Assembly: GCF_004769195.1 (NCBI RefSeq)
Contig: NZ_RQET01000014.1
Span: 140,302 to 204,301 of the forward strand
Direction: 5' to 3'
From: Leptospira fletcheri
GTDB lineage: Bacteria > Spirochaetota > Leptospiria > Leptospirales > Leptospiraceae
Length of the DNA: 64,000 bases
The notes under the pieces were generated by a model. That model made no database searches, was not told the DNA's origin, and was given only the letters and a program-made list of their open reading frames with translations. The position numbers and the translations under genes were made by a program. Of the stretch, positions 53,021 to 62,957 are shown in pieces. Position 1 is the first letter of the stretch. Each line of letters opens with the position of its first letter.

Positions 53021-55167
53021 CTGCATTACAAAAAAGCATAATACGGGAATCCTCCAAGTCCGTCGGTTCCGACCTGCACCGAATCCTGCTGGCGGGAAAT
53101 CCGAATTGCGGGAAATCCACTCTGTTCAATCGGCTCACCGGACTCAGGCAAAAGACGGGAAATTTCCACGGGGTCACGGTGGAAAAAGCCGAGGGAAAAA
53201 TCCGCTCCGAGGATAAAACTCTGAGTATCATGGATCTGCCGGGAGCCTATAGCCTAGGCGGAGAATCGGAAGACAAACAGGTAGCCACCAAAGTTCTGCT
53301 CTCCCGCAAAACAACGGATCGAATCCTTTTCGTTCTGGACGGGGTCGCCGTCGAGAGGGGTCTGCAATTTCTGATGCAAATCGCCGGACTCAAGGCGCCT
53401 ACTCTTGTGGTCGTTACGATGAGGGACGCATTGGAAAAAAAGGGTTTAAGTCTGGACCTGAAAGAACTTCGAAACGCCTTCGGAATCGATTTTAGATTCG
53501 TAAATCCGAGAACGGGAGAAGGGGTCCCCGAATTGAAAGAGATCCTTTTCGAAGACTCCTCGTATCGAATTCCTGAATATTCTTTTACCTGGGATCGCAA
53601 AAGGGAAAAACTCGTCGGGTCCATTCTCGACCGCTTGGAAAGCTCCGATCCGACATCCCTCAGGTTCGTCGTGGAAAATTCCCTGAAAGAATTGTCGGGA
53701 GAAAAATTGCTTACGGGAATTCCCGGTCTTTCCTTTTTACCGACGGGGGCAAGGACCCTGGTCGAGAGTCTCTTCCAAAAGTCCGGACTGCTTTTTGCCT
53801 ACTCGGATGAACTCGTACAAAAATCCCTTTGGATCAAAAAACTTCTCTCCAAATCCCTTTCCGGCAAGGAAGTGAAGGGAGAACATTTCTTGAACTTCGC
53901 GGACAGAATCCTTTTGCACCCCGTTTGGGGCTTGGTCAGTTTTTTGGGCATCATGGCTCTGGTTTTCCAGATGCTCTTTGCCTGGTCCGAAATCCCGATG
54001 GATTGGATCGAAAAACAGGTCGGTGCGTTCGCGGAATTCGCCGGAGGTTTTTTCCCTCACGGTCCGATCCGGTCCCTCGTCCAGGAAGGAGCTATCGGAG
54101 GAGTCGGAGCGGTACTCGTCTTTATCCCGCAAATCAGCCTTCTTTTTTTCTTTATCGGGATCATGGAGGAAAGCGGCTATATCGCGAGAGCTTCCTTCGT
54201 CATGGATCGGTTCATGGGAAAATTCGGACTTTCCGGAAAATCCTTTATCCCTCTCTTATCCTCGGCCGCTTGTGCGGTTCCCGCGATCATGGGAACGAGG
54301 ACCATAGAAAACAAGGCGGATAGGATCACTACGATTCTGGTGTCTCCATTGATCACATGCTCCGCAAGATATCCCGTTTATATATTGGTCATCGGAACGG
54401 TTTTTTCCCAAAAACCCGTTTTCGGAATCCTGCAGACCAAGGCCTTAGCGTTGTTCGGATTATTCCTGCTCGGAATGATTGCGTCCATGACGGCGGCTTT
54501 CATATTTAAAAAGACCTTCTTTTTATCCGAGCCTTCCTACTTTTTGATGGAACTCCCCCGATATCATTTCCCCTCCCCCAAAATCCTTTTTATGGTAGTA
54601 TATAAGAAAATTAAAACATTCTTATTGAATGCGGGGAAAATCATCCTATCCATCTCCGTATTGCTTTGGTTTTTGGCGAACTACCCTCGCTTGGACGAAT
54701 CCAAAACTTCAGGACTGGAACCGGCCCAGGCAAAATCCCTGCAAATCTCCGAGTCCTATGCGGGCTATATGGGTAAGGCAATGGAACCGATCCTGAAACC
54801 GATCGGTTTCGGATGGAAGATGGGCATAGGACTGATCACTTCGTTCGCGGCGCGGGAGGTGATGGTATCCACGCTATCCATCATCTACGGCGTGCAAGGC
54901 GAAGATAGCGACCAAGAAGACTTGCGCACCGCGCTCCAAAACGATAAGGATCCGGAAACGGGAAAGCCGATTTGGAATTTGGCCAGTGCCTTAAGTTTAT
55001 TGGTTTTTTTCGCGTTCGCCTGCCAATGCATGTCCACGTTGGCGGTAGTAAAAAGGGAAACGAACTCCCTATTTTGGCCGTTTTTCCTATTCGGGTACAT
55101 GACTTTACTCGCCTATGTTTCTTCCTTCTTGGTCTACCAAATCGGAAAAGCGATCGGATGGACCTGA
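53017..55167 (+). CDS. feoB: Ferrous iron transporter FeoB
   Basis: The 716-residue protein has an N-terminal G domain with G1 'GNPNCGKST' (27-35), G2 Thr in 'GVTVEKAEG' and G3 'DLPG'. G4 reads 'TMRD' instead of the usual N-x-x-D. The membrane part has two gate repeats, including '[14 protein letters not shown]' and '[17 protein letters not shown]' with the conserved Cys. It imports Fe2+ across the inner membrane. GTG start overlapping feoA. No FeoC is present; the LTA-synthase-like gene follows 3 nt later. Confidence 0.97.
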   Translation: MTALQKSIIRESSKSVGSDLHRILLAGNPNCGKSTLFNRLTGLRQKTGNFHGVTVEKAEGKIRSEDKTLSIMDLPGAYSLGGESEDKQVATKVLLSRKTTDRILFVLDGVAVERGLQFLMQIAGLKAPTLVVVTMRDALEKKGLSLDLKELRNAFGIDFRFVNPRTGEGVPELKEILFEDSSYRIPEYSFTWDRKREKLVGSILDRLESSDPTSLRFVVENSLKELSGEKLLTGIPGLSFLPTGARTLVESLFQKSGLLFAYSDELVQKSLWIKKLLSKSLSGKEVKGEHFLNFADRILLHPVWGLVSFLGIMALVFQMLFAWSEIPMDWIEKQVGAFAEFAGGFFPHGPIRSLVQEGAIGGVGAVLVFIPQISLLFFFIGIMEESGYIARASFVMDRFMGKFGLSGKSFIPLLSSAACAVPAIMGTRTIENKADRITTILVSPLITCSARYPVYILVIGTVFSQKPVFGILQTKALALFGLFLLGMIASMTAAFIFKKTFFLSEPSYFLMELPRYHFPSPKILFMVVYKKIKTFLLNAGKIILSISVLLWFLANYPRLDESKTSGLEPAQAKSLQISESYAGYMGKAMEPILKPIGFGWKMGIGLITSFAAREVMVSTLSIIYGVQGEDSDQEDLRTALQNDKDPETGKPIWNLASALSLLVFFAFACQCMSTLAVVKRETNSLFWPFFLFGYMTLLAYVSSFLVYQIGKAIGWT

Positions 55168-55170
55168 ATC

Positions 55171-57123
55171 TTGAAAAGGATCCCGCCGAACCTTATGATT
55201 ATCTCCGTTTTTTTTGCGGCGATCTTCGGTTTACTTACGATTTTCAGATTCGTTCTACTTTTCGTTTACTTCGACAAGGTGGAAAACTCCTCTTGGACGG
55301 AAATCTTATCCTCATTCGGAATCGGGATCCGCTTCGACCTTTCGGTCGCCGCGATACTGCTTGGTCCGTTTTGGACGATGTCCGCCTTCCATTACGCTAA
55401 CCGCTGGCCGGTTTATCGCTACCTATGGGGAATTCCGCCGATCCTTATTTTCTTATGGATGTGCGGCCACTTGATCGGCGACACGATCTATTACGGAGAA
55501 GCGAACAAACATCTGGGCTACGAAGGTTTCGTATTTTTAGGGAAGGATTTTCTCGTTCTCTTATCCGCCGCTTTTCGAAATTCTCCCGTACTGGTTCTCT
55601 CCGCCTTATCCGCGATTTCCATCGGACTTCCCCTTTTCGTCGCCGCATTTTTCAAATGGAATGGATACGAATTTTCGGAAGACCGACGGAAATCAGAACT
55701 CCTACAGATTCCGATTTCCTTTTTGATCGCGTTTTTACTTTTTAGAGGGGGCTTCCAACAAAGACCCCTGCGACCCACAGACGCGATCCATTCCCGAAAC
55801 GAATTCCTGAACAATCTTCCTTTGAACGGGGTGTTCACCACTCTGACCGATTTGAAATCCAAGACGCTTCTTCCGAGCCTGAGGATTCCCTTCCCCCAAG
55901 CCGTGGAACTGGTCAGGAAAGAGATAGAGTATCCTGGCGCTTCTTTTATAGACGAACGTTATCCGATCCTCAGAGAAACGACGGAGACCAGAAACGGAAC
56001 TCCGCCGAACATAGTTCTCATCCTTTTGGAAAGCTGGACAGGTAAATTTCTGAAACCGAACGGAGGGGGAAAAATCCTGGGACATGAGTTGGCACAAAAC
56101 TTCGACTCTCTCACTACTAGAGGTAGGTATTTTTCCAAATTCTTTGCGACGGGAGGCAGAACCACGAACGGCCTCCTTTCCACACTGACAGGGATTCCGG
56201 ACAGGCCCGGGATCACCTCCGTTCGAACCCACCAAGTGTTAGGAAACTTCGGAGGGTTAGGAACCGTTCTGAAACAGGCGGGGTATTCCACACTCTTCGT
56301 CCACGGAGGAGACGCCGGATTCGACAATATGAACTTTCTCTTCCCTCACTGGGGATTCGATACGGTAGTGGATCGGAACGAGATGAGCAAGGAAGGGAAA
56401 TATACACCCGGCGCTTGGGGGTATTTCGACGGAGATGTCCTGGAAGAATTACACGAAAGATTACTATCCGCAAAACGCCCCGTCCTTGCGGTCTCGCTTA
56501 CTCTCACGACTCATTATCCCTATGAAGTTCCGGACAAAAGTTTCGAAATCTTTCCGGATTCCGTTCAGGACTACGATTATCTTAACACGTATCATTATTC
56601 GGATTGGGCCCTAGGCAGGTTCATGGAAAAGGCGAGAAAGTCGCGGTACTTCGAAGATACGATCTTCCTGTTCGTCGCGGACCATACCCATCATAGAAAC
56701 CTGAGTCCTTACGAGGACAGGAACATCCCTTTTTTGATCTATTCCCCGAAATACGTAAAACCTGGAGTCAATTCTCGGGTTGCCTCCCAATTGGACGTAA
56801 TTCCAACGATACTCGGCTTGGTAGGTAAGAAAGTCCGATTTTCCGCGATGGGAAGGGATTTGCTCGCGCGACAAGACAAAGAGAATGGAGGCGCTTATTT
56901 CGCGTTTTCGAGCGTGATCGGCTGGATCCAGGACGATTTGGCGCTGTACAGATTTACGGACGGAGAACTCAGGGACGCTACGTACTACTCCAAAAATCCG
57001 ACGTCTAAAATTTGCGAATCGTCCCCTGCCACCTGCGATCTCTATGAAACGAAGGCGAAGGCCTTCCTCAATCTGAGCTACGATCTGATGAACTCGAATA
57101 TGGTTTACCCCCCCGCGAAATAA
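55171..57123 (+). CDS. LTA synthase-like sulfatase-fold membrane protein
   Basis: The 650-residue protein (TTG start, 3 nt after feoB) has about five N-terminal membrane helices and an extracytoplasmic sulfatase-fold domain from about residue 280. 'NIVLILLESWTG' provides the metal-binding Glu, 'TGGRTTNGLLSTLTG' the nucleophile Thr (331 or 332), and 'FVADHTHHRN' metal-binding Asp/His. In Firmicutes LtaS polymerises glycerol phosphate; in diderm bacteria relatives add phosphoglycerol or phosphoethanolamine to envelope glycans. Acceptor unknown. A strong terminator follows. Confidence 0.92.
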   Translation: MKRIPPNLMIISVFFAAIFGLLTIFRFVLLFVYFDKVENSSWTEILSSFGIGIRFDLSVAAILLGPFWTMSAFHYANRWPVYRYLWGIPPILIFLWMCGHLIGDTIYYGEANKHLGYEGFVFLGKDFLVLLSAAFRNSPVLVLSALSAISIGLPLFVAAFFKWNGYEFSEDRRKSELLQIPISFLIAFLLFRGGFQQRPLRPTDAIHSRNEFLNNLPLNGVFTTLTDLKSKTLLPSLRIPFPQAVELVRKEIEYPGASFIDERYPILRETTETRNGTPPNIVLILLESWTGKFLKPNGGGKILGHELAQNFDSLTTRGRYFSKFFATGGRTTNGLLSTLTGIPDRPGITSVRTHQVLGNFGGLGTVLKQAGYSTLFVHGGDAGFDNMNFLFPHWGFDTVVDRNEMSKEGKYTPGAWGYFDGDVLEELHERLLSAKRPVLAVSLTLTTHYPYEVPDKSFEIFPDSVQDYDYLNTYHYSDWALGRFMEKARKSRYFEDTIFLFVADHTHHRNLSPYEDRNIPFLIYSPKYVKPGVNSRVASQLDVIPTILGLVGKKVRFSAMGRDLLARQDKENGGAYFAFSSVIGWIQDDLALYRFTDGELRDATYYSKNPTSKICESSPATCDLYETKAKAFLNLSYDLMNSNMVYPPAK

Positions 57124-57164
57124 GCTGAGAAGAATCGTCTCGTACCGGAAAAACGGGAACACGG

Positions 57165-57199
57165 AACGAAAAGGATTTTTAGGAAATCCTTTTCGTTTT
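57165..57199 (+). terminator. Rho-independent terminator after the feo/LTA-synthase operon
   Basis: A perfect 14-bp stem (57165-57178 with 57184-57197), loop TTAGG, and TTTT at the 3' end. It stands 41 nt after the stop codon and before the NeuB-family gene, separating the two units. A-rich 5' arm means it could also work on the opposite strand. Confidence 0.78.
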
Positions 57200-57243
57200 A
57201 AAAAATCAAACCGATACCTACTTTATAGAAACTAGAGGAAAAA

Positions 57244-58263
57244 ATGACGTTCTCAAAAAGCTTTAGTCTGAACTCCACTACGGAACTGAGTCCGGACTCC
57301 CCTCCTTTTATCGTCGCGGAAATCGGATTGAATCATAACGGAGATCTCGAAATCGGAAAGAAGACGATCCGCGCCGCCAAGAAAGCCGGGGCAAATGCGG
57401 TGAAATTTCAGACGTACCGCACGGAGGATTTCATCGATCTTCGAAATCCGAAAGCTAAGGTCTTGGTGGAAATCTTCAAACAGTATGAACTCTCGGAGGA
57501 GATGCACAGGCAATTCCGGGATGCCGCAAAAGAAGAAGGATTGTTTTTTTTTTCGACCCCTTTGGACGAAAAGAGCGTGGATCTACTCGTTTCTTTGGGA
57601 GTCGGGGCCCTAAAGATCGCGAGCGGAGACGTCGTAAACAAAGGTCTGCTTGAAAAATGCGCCTCCACGAGGCTTCCCATCTTCCTCTCTACGGGTGCGG
57701 CGGAAGCGTTCGAAGTGGTTCGCGCCTTGGAATTCTTGGAATCTCTCGGAGTGAAGGATCTTTTGCTCTTCCATTGCGTCTCTCTGTACCCGACTCCTCC
57801 GGAAAAAGCGAACTTGAGAACCATCACTCATTACAGACATTCCTTTTCCGGACCCTTGGGTTTTTCCGACCATACGGCGGGAACGCTTGCCGGAGCCATG
57901 GCTGTCGCCTTGGGAGCGACCGCATTAGAAAAACATTTTACACTAGATAAAAATCTTCCCGGACCCGATCATGGAATCTCTTCGGATCCTACCGAATTTT
58001 CCTCCTATGTGGAACAAGCCTCGCTCGCCTACTCCATGCGGGGAGAAAGAAGAAAAATCGTACAACCGGAGGAAGCAGCCGGACGCTTTTTCGGCCGAAG
58101 ATCCTTGTATCTCGGAAACGAGGGAAGCCCCATCGCGCTCAGACCCGATCTCAGCCTGGAAGATCCCAGCTATTTGGATTCTTGGAAAGTCGCCGAAGCG
58201 AAAGTCCTATTAGAAAAAGGAAAAAGCATGCAACCCGGAGAAGCATTCCGTTCCAAAGCATGA
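57244..58263 (+). CDS. N-acetylneuraminate synthase-family protein (NeuB/PseI/LegI-like)
   Basis: The 339-residue protein has the NeuB barrel: '[19 protein letters not shown]', '[14 protein letters not shown]', '[15 protein letters not shown]', '[10 protein letters not shown]', '[16 protein letters not shown]' and '[16 protein letters not shown]'. It condenses phosphoenolpyruvate with an amino sugar to a nonulosonic acid. The C-terminal antifreeze-like (SAF) part is present but atypical ('[10 protein letters not shown]'). The specific product (sialic, legionaminic or pseudaminic) is not decidable here, and no other pathway gene is close. AGAGGAAA precedes ATG 57244. Confidence 0.93.
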   Translation: MTFSKSFSLNSTTELSPDSPPFIVAEIGLNHNGDLEIGKKTIRAAKKAGANAVKFQTYRTEDFIDLRNPKAKVLVEIFKQYELSEEMHRQFRDAAKEEGLFFFSTPLDEKSVDLLVSLGVGALKIASGDVVNKGLLEKCASTRLPIFLSTGAAEAFEVVRALEFLESLGVKDLLLFHCVSLYPTPPEKANLRTITHYRHSFSGPLGFSDHTAGTLAGAMAVALGATALEKHFTLDKNLPGPDHGISSDPTEFSSYVEQASLAYSMRGERRKIVQPEEAAGRFFGRRSLYLGNEGSPIALRPDLSLEDPSYLDSWKVAEAKVLLEKGKSMQPGEAFRSKA

Positions 58264-59372
58264 GATTCGGATTCTTTCTCTTCCTATCGATCGCCGTTAC
58301 TTTCTCCGTCCTGTCCGCGCCCAAAACGTACGGATCCTTGGGTTCGGAAGTGGATTACTTGGATTTCGGAAAATTGACGGTCGCACCGTTTTCCTATTCC
58401 GTATCTTCCTCCTTCGACGAAGAATACGGCGCCTTCAATCTTTTCGATTCCAATCCCCAAACGCATTGGTATTCCGCGTCCGGCACGAAGCCCGATTGGA
58501 TTATCGTGGATTTCGGCACCAAACGCCTGATCAACGGAATCGAACTGGTGGTTCCCGTCTTTCGGGGAAAAAGATCCGTGTCCGAATACGAGGTTCAGAT
58601 CTTGTACCAGGAATCCTGGAAGACGATCCTGAAAAACGATCGAGTGGAGCTGAACAATTTCCATCGAATTCCGCCGATGGACGCTTCCGTACTGCGGATC
58701 TTCTTTCCGAAGAACGAGGATAAAAGCGCGGTAGTCAGCGAATTCAGGATTTTGTTAAATGACATCTGTTTGAATTCCGTTCCCAAGCGGATCACAGGCT
58801 ATCTCTATCCGGTAGTCGGAGGAGTCCTACCTCAAAAAGATTTTCAACTCCCCGGCGCTCCACGAGAGTACAGAAACGGCGTGCACAAAGGGTTGGATAT
58901 CTATTACAAAAAGGAAAAAGACGGCACTGTTCGGAATCTCAAGTTCTCGGACCCTCTCGTTAGCCCCGCGGACGGAACGATCGTAAGAGCGGACGTGGAA
59001 TATTCCCCCATGACTCTATCCGAATACCAATATCACAGTTCTCAGGCCCAGAAAAACGGAGTGACTTATGTGGAAAAGGATTTCGGTGGAAGACAAATCT
59101 GGATCGATCATGGAAACGGAGTAATGACTTCCTTCAATCACCTTTCCTCGATAAAAGCGGAATTAAGGGAGGGCTCGAGAGTCAAAGCGGGAGAAACGAT
59201 CGGTACCGCCGGCAATTCGGGACTGATAGGCGAAGCCAAAGGCACGGATGAAAACATACACCTGCATTTCGAGATCTGGGTGGATGGGGAATATTTGGGA
59301 GCCGGAATTTCCGGAGCTCAAATGAGGAAATTGCTCCAATTCTTCTTTTCCGGATCCGGACTTCTTTACTGA
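58260..59372 (+). CDS. Exported M23 peptidase with N-terminal discoidin-like domain
   Basis: From ATG 58260, which overlaps the NeuB stop as ATGA, the protein has 370 residues: signal peptide 1-20, a coagulation-factor-5/8 C-type (discoidin) carbohydrate-binding-like domain about 40-175 ('[20 protein letters not shown]'), then a LytM/M23 domain with the zinc ligands His209 and Asp213 (H-x3-D) and H-x-H at 334-336, plus His304. It should cleave peptide cross-links of peptidoglycan. A longer frame starting inside neuB (58182) is discarded. Convergent with the methyltransferase gene. Confidence 0.9.
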   Translation: MRFGFFLFLSIAVTFSVLSAPKTYGSLGSEVDYLDFGKLTVAPFSYSVSSSFDEEYGAFNLFDSNPQTHWYSASGTKPDWIIVDFGTKRLINGIELVVPVFRGKRSVSEYEVQILYQESWKTILKNDRVELNNFHRIPPMDASVLRIFFPKNEDKSAVVSEFRILLNDICLNSVPKRITGYLYPVVGGVLPQKDFQLPGAPREYRNGVHKGLDIYYKKEKDGTVRNLKFSDPLVSPADGTIVRADVEYSPMTLSEYQYHSSQAQKNGVTYVEKDFGGRQIWIDHGNGVMTSFNHLSSIKAELREGSRVKAGETIGTAGNSGLIGEAKGTDENIHLHFEIWVDGEYLGAGISGAQMRKLLQFFFSGSGLLY

Positions 59373-59379
59373 TCGAGCT

Positions 59380-60111
59380 CTAAACCGAGCGTCGTCTTCT
59401 GCGTAAAAATTCGGATTCTATTACCGGACCATTATTAATGGTTTTCTTATACAAGAAATTCCGAAGATGTGCCGTATCCTCATCGGAAAGACGCCAATCT
59501 TCCGAAACGGAGCGGATTCGAGGTAGAAGACCAGATAGGACGATCGCTACCGTCACCGAAAGATTGTAGCTTTCGGTGAATCCGTACATGGGCAGTTTCA
59601 GATGTAGGTCGGCTTGAGCCAAGGCCCGTTCCGAGAGTCCGATCTCCTCCGCACCGATCAGTAATGCTGTCGGTCTATCCAGCGGAAGGTCCTCGAGGGA
59701 ACGGAGCCCTTCACCGTCTTTAGGGGAAGTGGCTACGATCCTATATCCGGCCGACTTTAAGTCCCGGAGACAGGCCAAGGTATTATCCTCGTTTTTCTCC
59801 CGGTATTTATGGATCCGAAGCCATTTTTGAGCTCCCATCGCGACTCCGGAATTCGGTTTATACGAGTTCCGATTTTCGATCACGTATACGTCGCTTAACC
59901 CTAGACATTCAGAGGTTCTCAAAGTCGCGCTAGCATTAAAAGGTTGGAATACGTCCTCCAACACAATTGTTAAGTACTTCGTACGAAACGAAAGAACTTC
60001 CTCTATTTTTTTACGTCTAGACTCCGAGAGCATGTCCGCGAAATATCCGTTAAGAGCTTTTGCCTCTTCGAAGGAAAGAATAGGTTCTTCCAAAATCGGA
60101 ATCGGGCGCAT
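59380..60111 (-). CDS. TrmH/SpoU-family RNA 2'-O-ribose methyltransferase
   Basis: The 243-residue protein has the SPOUT knot motifs: 'VLEDVFQPFNASATLRTSEC' (motif 1, with Asn and Arg), 'ALLIGAEEIGLSERAL' (motif 2) and 'LKLPMYGFTESYNLSVTVAI' (motif 3). It is closest to TrmH, which methylates G18 of tRNA, but 23S rRNA cannot be excluded. Cytoplasmic. Divergent from fliF; the 176-nt gap carries the flagellar promoter. Confidence 0.92.
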   Translation of the reverse strand: MRPIPILEEPILSFEEAKALNGYFADMLSESRRKKIEEVLSFRTKYLTIVLEDVFQPFNASATLRTSECLGLSDVYVIENRNSYKPNSGVAMGAQKWLRIHKYREKNEDNTLACLRDLKSAGYRIVATSPKDGEGLRSLEDLPLDRPTALLIGAEEIGLSERALAQADLHLKLPMYGFTESYNLSVTVAIVLSGLLPRIRSVSEDWRLSDEDTAHLRNFLYKKTINNGPVIESEFLRRRRRSV

Positions 60112-60230
60112 TTCCTAAGATTCTCGGAGGCTTTCGAGCGGACAAGTCATCCTCGGAGACGCTTATCGAAAGACATACTAAACATACGCTGTGTAATAAA
60201 AAAAATTTCTAAAGTTTTTTTAAAAAGGGA

Positions 60231-60258
60231 TTGTACTTTGTTTCCGAAAATCTATTAT
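60231..60258 (+). promoter_or_regulatory. Predicted promoter of the fliF operon
   Basis: TTGTAC (60231-60236), 16 nt, then TATTAT (60253-60258, five of six matches). The start of transcription would be near 60265, 23 nt before the fliF ATG, with GAAGGAA correctly placed. This is a sigma-70-type site; I see no sigma-28 (TAAA...CCGATAA) or sigma-54 (GG...GC) motif in the gap. Confidence 0.5.
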
Positions 60259-60287
60259 GTCCCGTATCTTGTCGGTGGTGAAGGAAT

Positions 60288-61988
60288 ATGCCCGAGCAGT
60301 TGCAAAAGATTCTGAATAATATCAAGGAGTTCTTCGGTTCCTTGGATATGACCAAAAAATTGATCTTAGGAGGAGTCGCGCTCACCGTTCTCGTCGCGAT
60401 CGGCCTTCTCGCAACGGTCTCCTCCCAAAAGAACCGGATCATCCTGTTCAAGGACCTCACTTCCAAGGATTTCGCCGAAGTGACCAAAAAACTGGATTCC
60501 ATGGGGTATCAATACGGAACCTCCGATACCAGCGTGATCAGCGTGGATCCGGAGCAAAGACAGGAAATCATCACCAAACTGGCGCAGGAGAACCTGATCC
60601 CTGCCGGAGTGCAGGGCTGGGAATTGTTCAACGTGGAGAAGTTCACTGAGACCCAGTTCGATAAGGATATTAAAAAATACAGGGCCTTAAAGGGAGCCAT
60701 AGAGCAATCCCTTATGACTCTTCGCCCCGTAGACAAGGCGTTCGTCAACATAGCGATCCCGGAAGAGGAGCTGTTCAGCTCCAACGCTTCCCCAGTAAAA
60801 GCCTCCGTCATTCTCCATTTTATTCCGGGAGTGGACGGGATTTCGAAAAAAGAAGTCAAAGGAATCGTAAACCTCGTTTCCAGGGCCGTTCCGAAACTCA
60901 AGCCTGAAAACGTAGTGGTCGCGGACGCCGACGGCAAGATCATCTCTGATTTCGAAGAGGATCTGGAAAAAGAGAGATTAGAACTCAGAGTCGTGCAGGA
61001 AAAACTAAGGATCCAAGAGGAACAGAGGATCCAGAGACTCATAGACGTTCGCAACACGCTTCGTTGGTATTTAGGCGGAGAAGACAGAGTCGACATTACA
61101 CGATTCGAATATATGCTGAATTGGGACAAGGAATCGTACAAAGACAATACGGTAACCCCCGTCGTAGAAAGACCGGACGACCCCAATACGCCCTACTCCG
61201 AACTCAAAATCGTCGACGGATACAGCCTAAAAGTTTCCTCCAAGGAAACCAGCGAACAATTCAACGGCAGAGGTTTTACTCCGGACGGACCGGCCGGAAC
61301 GGAACCGAATCTTCCACCCGGCTATAAGGATACCGACTACCAAAAGGCCGAATACAAAAAGACCGAAAACATCAACAACTACGAGTTCAACCGCAGGGTA
61401 AGCGAAGTACAAAAGCAACCTTGGAAAATCGAAAAAGTAAACCTATCCGTAGTCATCGACGGGCAATGGACCAAAAAGGAAAAAGAGGACGGGACCGGTT
61501 ACGACCGCACTTATCTTCCGGTTTCCGACGACGACCTTAGAACCATCCGTAAAAACCTGGAAGCCGCGGTAGGGATCGACAAGGCGAGAGGAGACATGAT
61601 CTCCGTAATCAGCATTCCGAAGGATAGGACCGCGCAATTCGCAGCCGAAGACGAGGAACTCAGAAAACAAAAAGCGATCCGACAAATGGTCATCGCTTCC
61701 CTCGTAATCGTTCTCTTCCTGATCTTGACGATTCTGATCTATAGAGCGATCAAAAAAGAGATCGCAAGACGCCGCAGACTCCGCGAGGAAGAACTGGCAG
61801 CAATGCAACAGATGATGCGCGAAGCCGCCCTCCGAGTCATGGACGACGGCAGCGCCGAAGTCGAGCTTTCTCTCGATGAAAAACTCCGGAGAGAACTGCT
61901 CGAAAACGCGATCAATCTGGCCAAGGAGAAACCGGAGGAAGTCGCTCAGCTTCTCCGGACCTGGCTCTCTGAAGAGGAAGCAACCTAA
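60288..61988 (+). CDS. fliF: Flagellar M-ring protein FliF
   Basis: The 566-residue protein has membrane helices at about 24-46 and 466-486 flanking the periplasmic ring-building part ('[19 protein letters not shown]', '[20 protein letters not shown]', '[19 protein letters not shown]'). The cytoplasmic C-terminus keeps the FliG-binding segment '[17 protein letters not shown]'. It forms the MS ring of the periplasmic flagellar motor. fliG begins on the stop codon (1-nt overlap). Confidence 0.97.
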   Translation: MPEQLQKILNNIKEFFGSLDMTKKLILGGVALTVLVAIGLLATVSSQKNRIILFKDLTSKDFAEVTKKLDSMGYQYGTSDTSVISVDPEQRQEIITKLAQENLIPAGVQGWELFNVEKFTETQFDKDIKKYRALKGAIEQSLMTLRPVDKAFVNIAIPEEELFSSNASPVKASVILHFIPGVDGISKKEVKGIVNLVSRAVPKLKPENVVVADADGKIISDFEEDLEKERLELRVVQEKLRIQEEQRIQRLIDVRNTLRWYLGGEDRVDITRFEYMLNWDKESYKDNTVTPVVERPDDPNTPYSELKIVDGYSLKVSSKETSEQFNGRGFTPDGPAGTEPNLPPGYKDTDYQKAEYKKTENINNYEFNRRVSEVQKQPWKIEKVNLSVVIDGQWTKKEKEDGTGYDRTYLPVSDDDLRTIRKNLEAAVGIDKARGDMISVISIPKDRTAQFAAEDEELRKQKAIRQMVIASLVIVLFLILTILIYRAIKKEIARRRRLREEELAAMQQMMREAALRVMDDGSAEVELSLDEKLRRELLENAINLAKEKPEEVAQLLRTWLSEEEAT

Positions 61989-62956
61989 TGGAATCCCTGT
62001 CCGGAAATAAAAACCGGGCGGGTCGCCTCCTCCGAGTTCTGGGGGAGCACCTTCCCCCGGAAGTATTCAAACACTTAGGTCCGCAGGACACCAGCCGCCT
62101 CTTGGAAAGCTTTCACAAGAGCGGAAAACTAGAAGCGAAAGAAGAGAGAGAATTACTTGGGGCCTTCCTAAAAGGACTCTCCTCGACTCCGCGGGAATCG
62201 ATGGACCAGGAGACCATGATTCTCATCCAGGAGTTGGAATCCATCCTAAGAGAAGATTCCCCTTCGGAACCGGACTGGTTAGAAGAACTCAAGAACTGCA
62301 ACCGGGAAGAACTTTCCCGAATCGTTGCGGGAGAAGAAAGCTCCAGAATCGCAGGCATCTTATGCTACGCGAACCCCGAAGTTTCCGCACGAGTATTGGA
62401 GGAATTCCCCGAATCCATGCAGGAAGAGATTCTTCTGCAGATCAGGGAGCTGGACCCCTCATCGGAGGCCTCCAGGGACGCATTAGAACGATTCCTTAGA
62501 TTCAAAAAAGAAGCGATCAAGCACCCCGGATTCCGTTCGACAACAAGCAAGAGAATCGGAAAAAGAGCCGCCGATTTATTGGGAAAAATGGATCCCCAAG
62601 ATTCCCGGAAATTATTCACACGGATACGCGAAAAGAGCCCCGAGTTTGCCGAAAATATAAACGAACACTTCTTCCGGATGGAGGACTTTCTGGAGTTAAA
62701 CCGGGAAAGTCTGAATCGGTTCTTTTCCCCAGTTCACCCGATCGTGATCGCGGTGGCCTTCAAAGGAACGGAGCCGGAAACCAGAGCCGAACTCCTGGAA
62801 AGGATGGAACCTTCCCTCTCCTCCATCGTCCGATTAGAAGAGGATTCCATGGGACCGATTTCCTTAGCGGAAATCGAAACCGCCCAGAACGGTATTCTTG
62901 AAATTTTCAAGGATGCGGTAGAATCGGGAAGAATCAAGTTCCGGAGAAACATCTGA
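61988..62956 (+). CDS. fliG: FliG-like flagellar switch protein, divergent
   Basis: The 322-residue protein has the FliG three-part helical plan and the conserved C-terminal pattern 'DSMGPISLAEIETAQNGIL'. The middle-domain E-H-P-Q motif is replaced by E-E-S-S (residues 116-119, followed by the usual I-A). In the torque helix the D-D-R triplet is N-R-E (238-240) and the later Arg is Ser247. So it is a FliG paralogue whose surface differs from a standard rotor. Position between fliF and fliH supports motor association. Confidence 0.85.
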   Translation: MESLSGNKNRAGRLLRVLGEHLPPEVFKHLGPQDTSRLLESFHKSGKLEAKEERELLGAFLKGLSSTPRESMDQETMILIQELESILREDSPSEPDWLEELKNCNREELSRIVAGEESSRIAGILCYANPEVSARVLEEFPESMQEEILLQIRELDPSSEASRDALERFLRFKKEAIKHPGFRSTTSKRIGKRAADLLGKMDPQDSRKLFTRIREKSPEFAENINEHFFRMEDFLELNRESLNRFFSPVHPIVIAVAFKGTEPETRAELLERMEPSLSSIVRLEEDSMGPISLAEIETAQNGILEIFKDAVESGRIKFRRNI

Positions 62957-62957
62957 T

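Noticed and set aside
58182..58260. Longer M23 peptidase starting inside the NeuB-family gene
   Set aside because: The extra residues are basic and precede a clean signal peptide that starts at ATG 58260 with an ATGA overlap.
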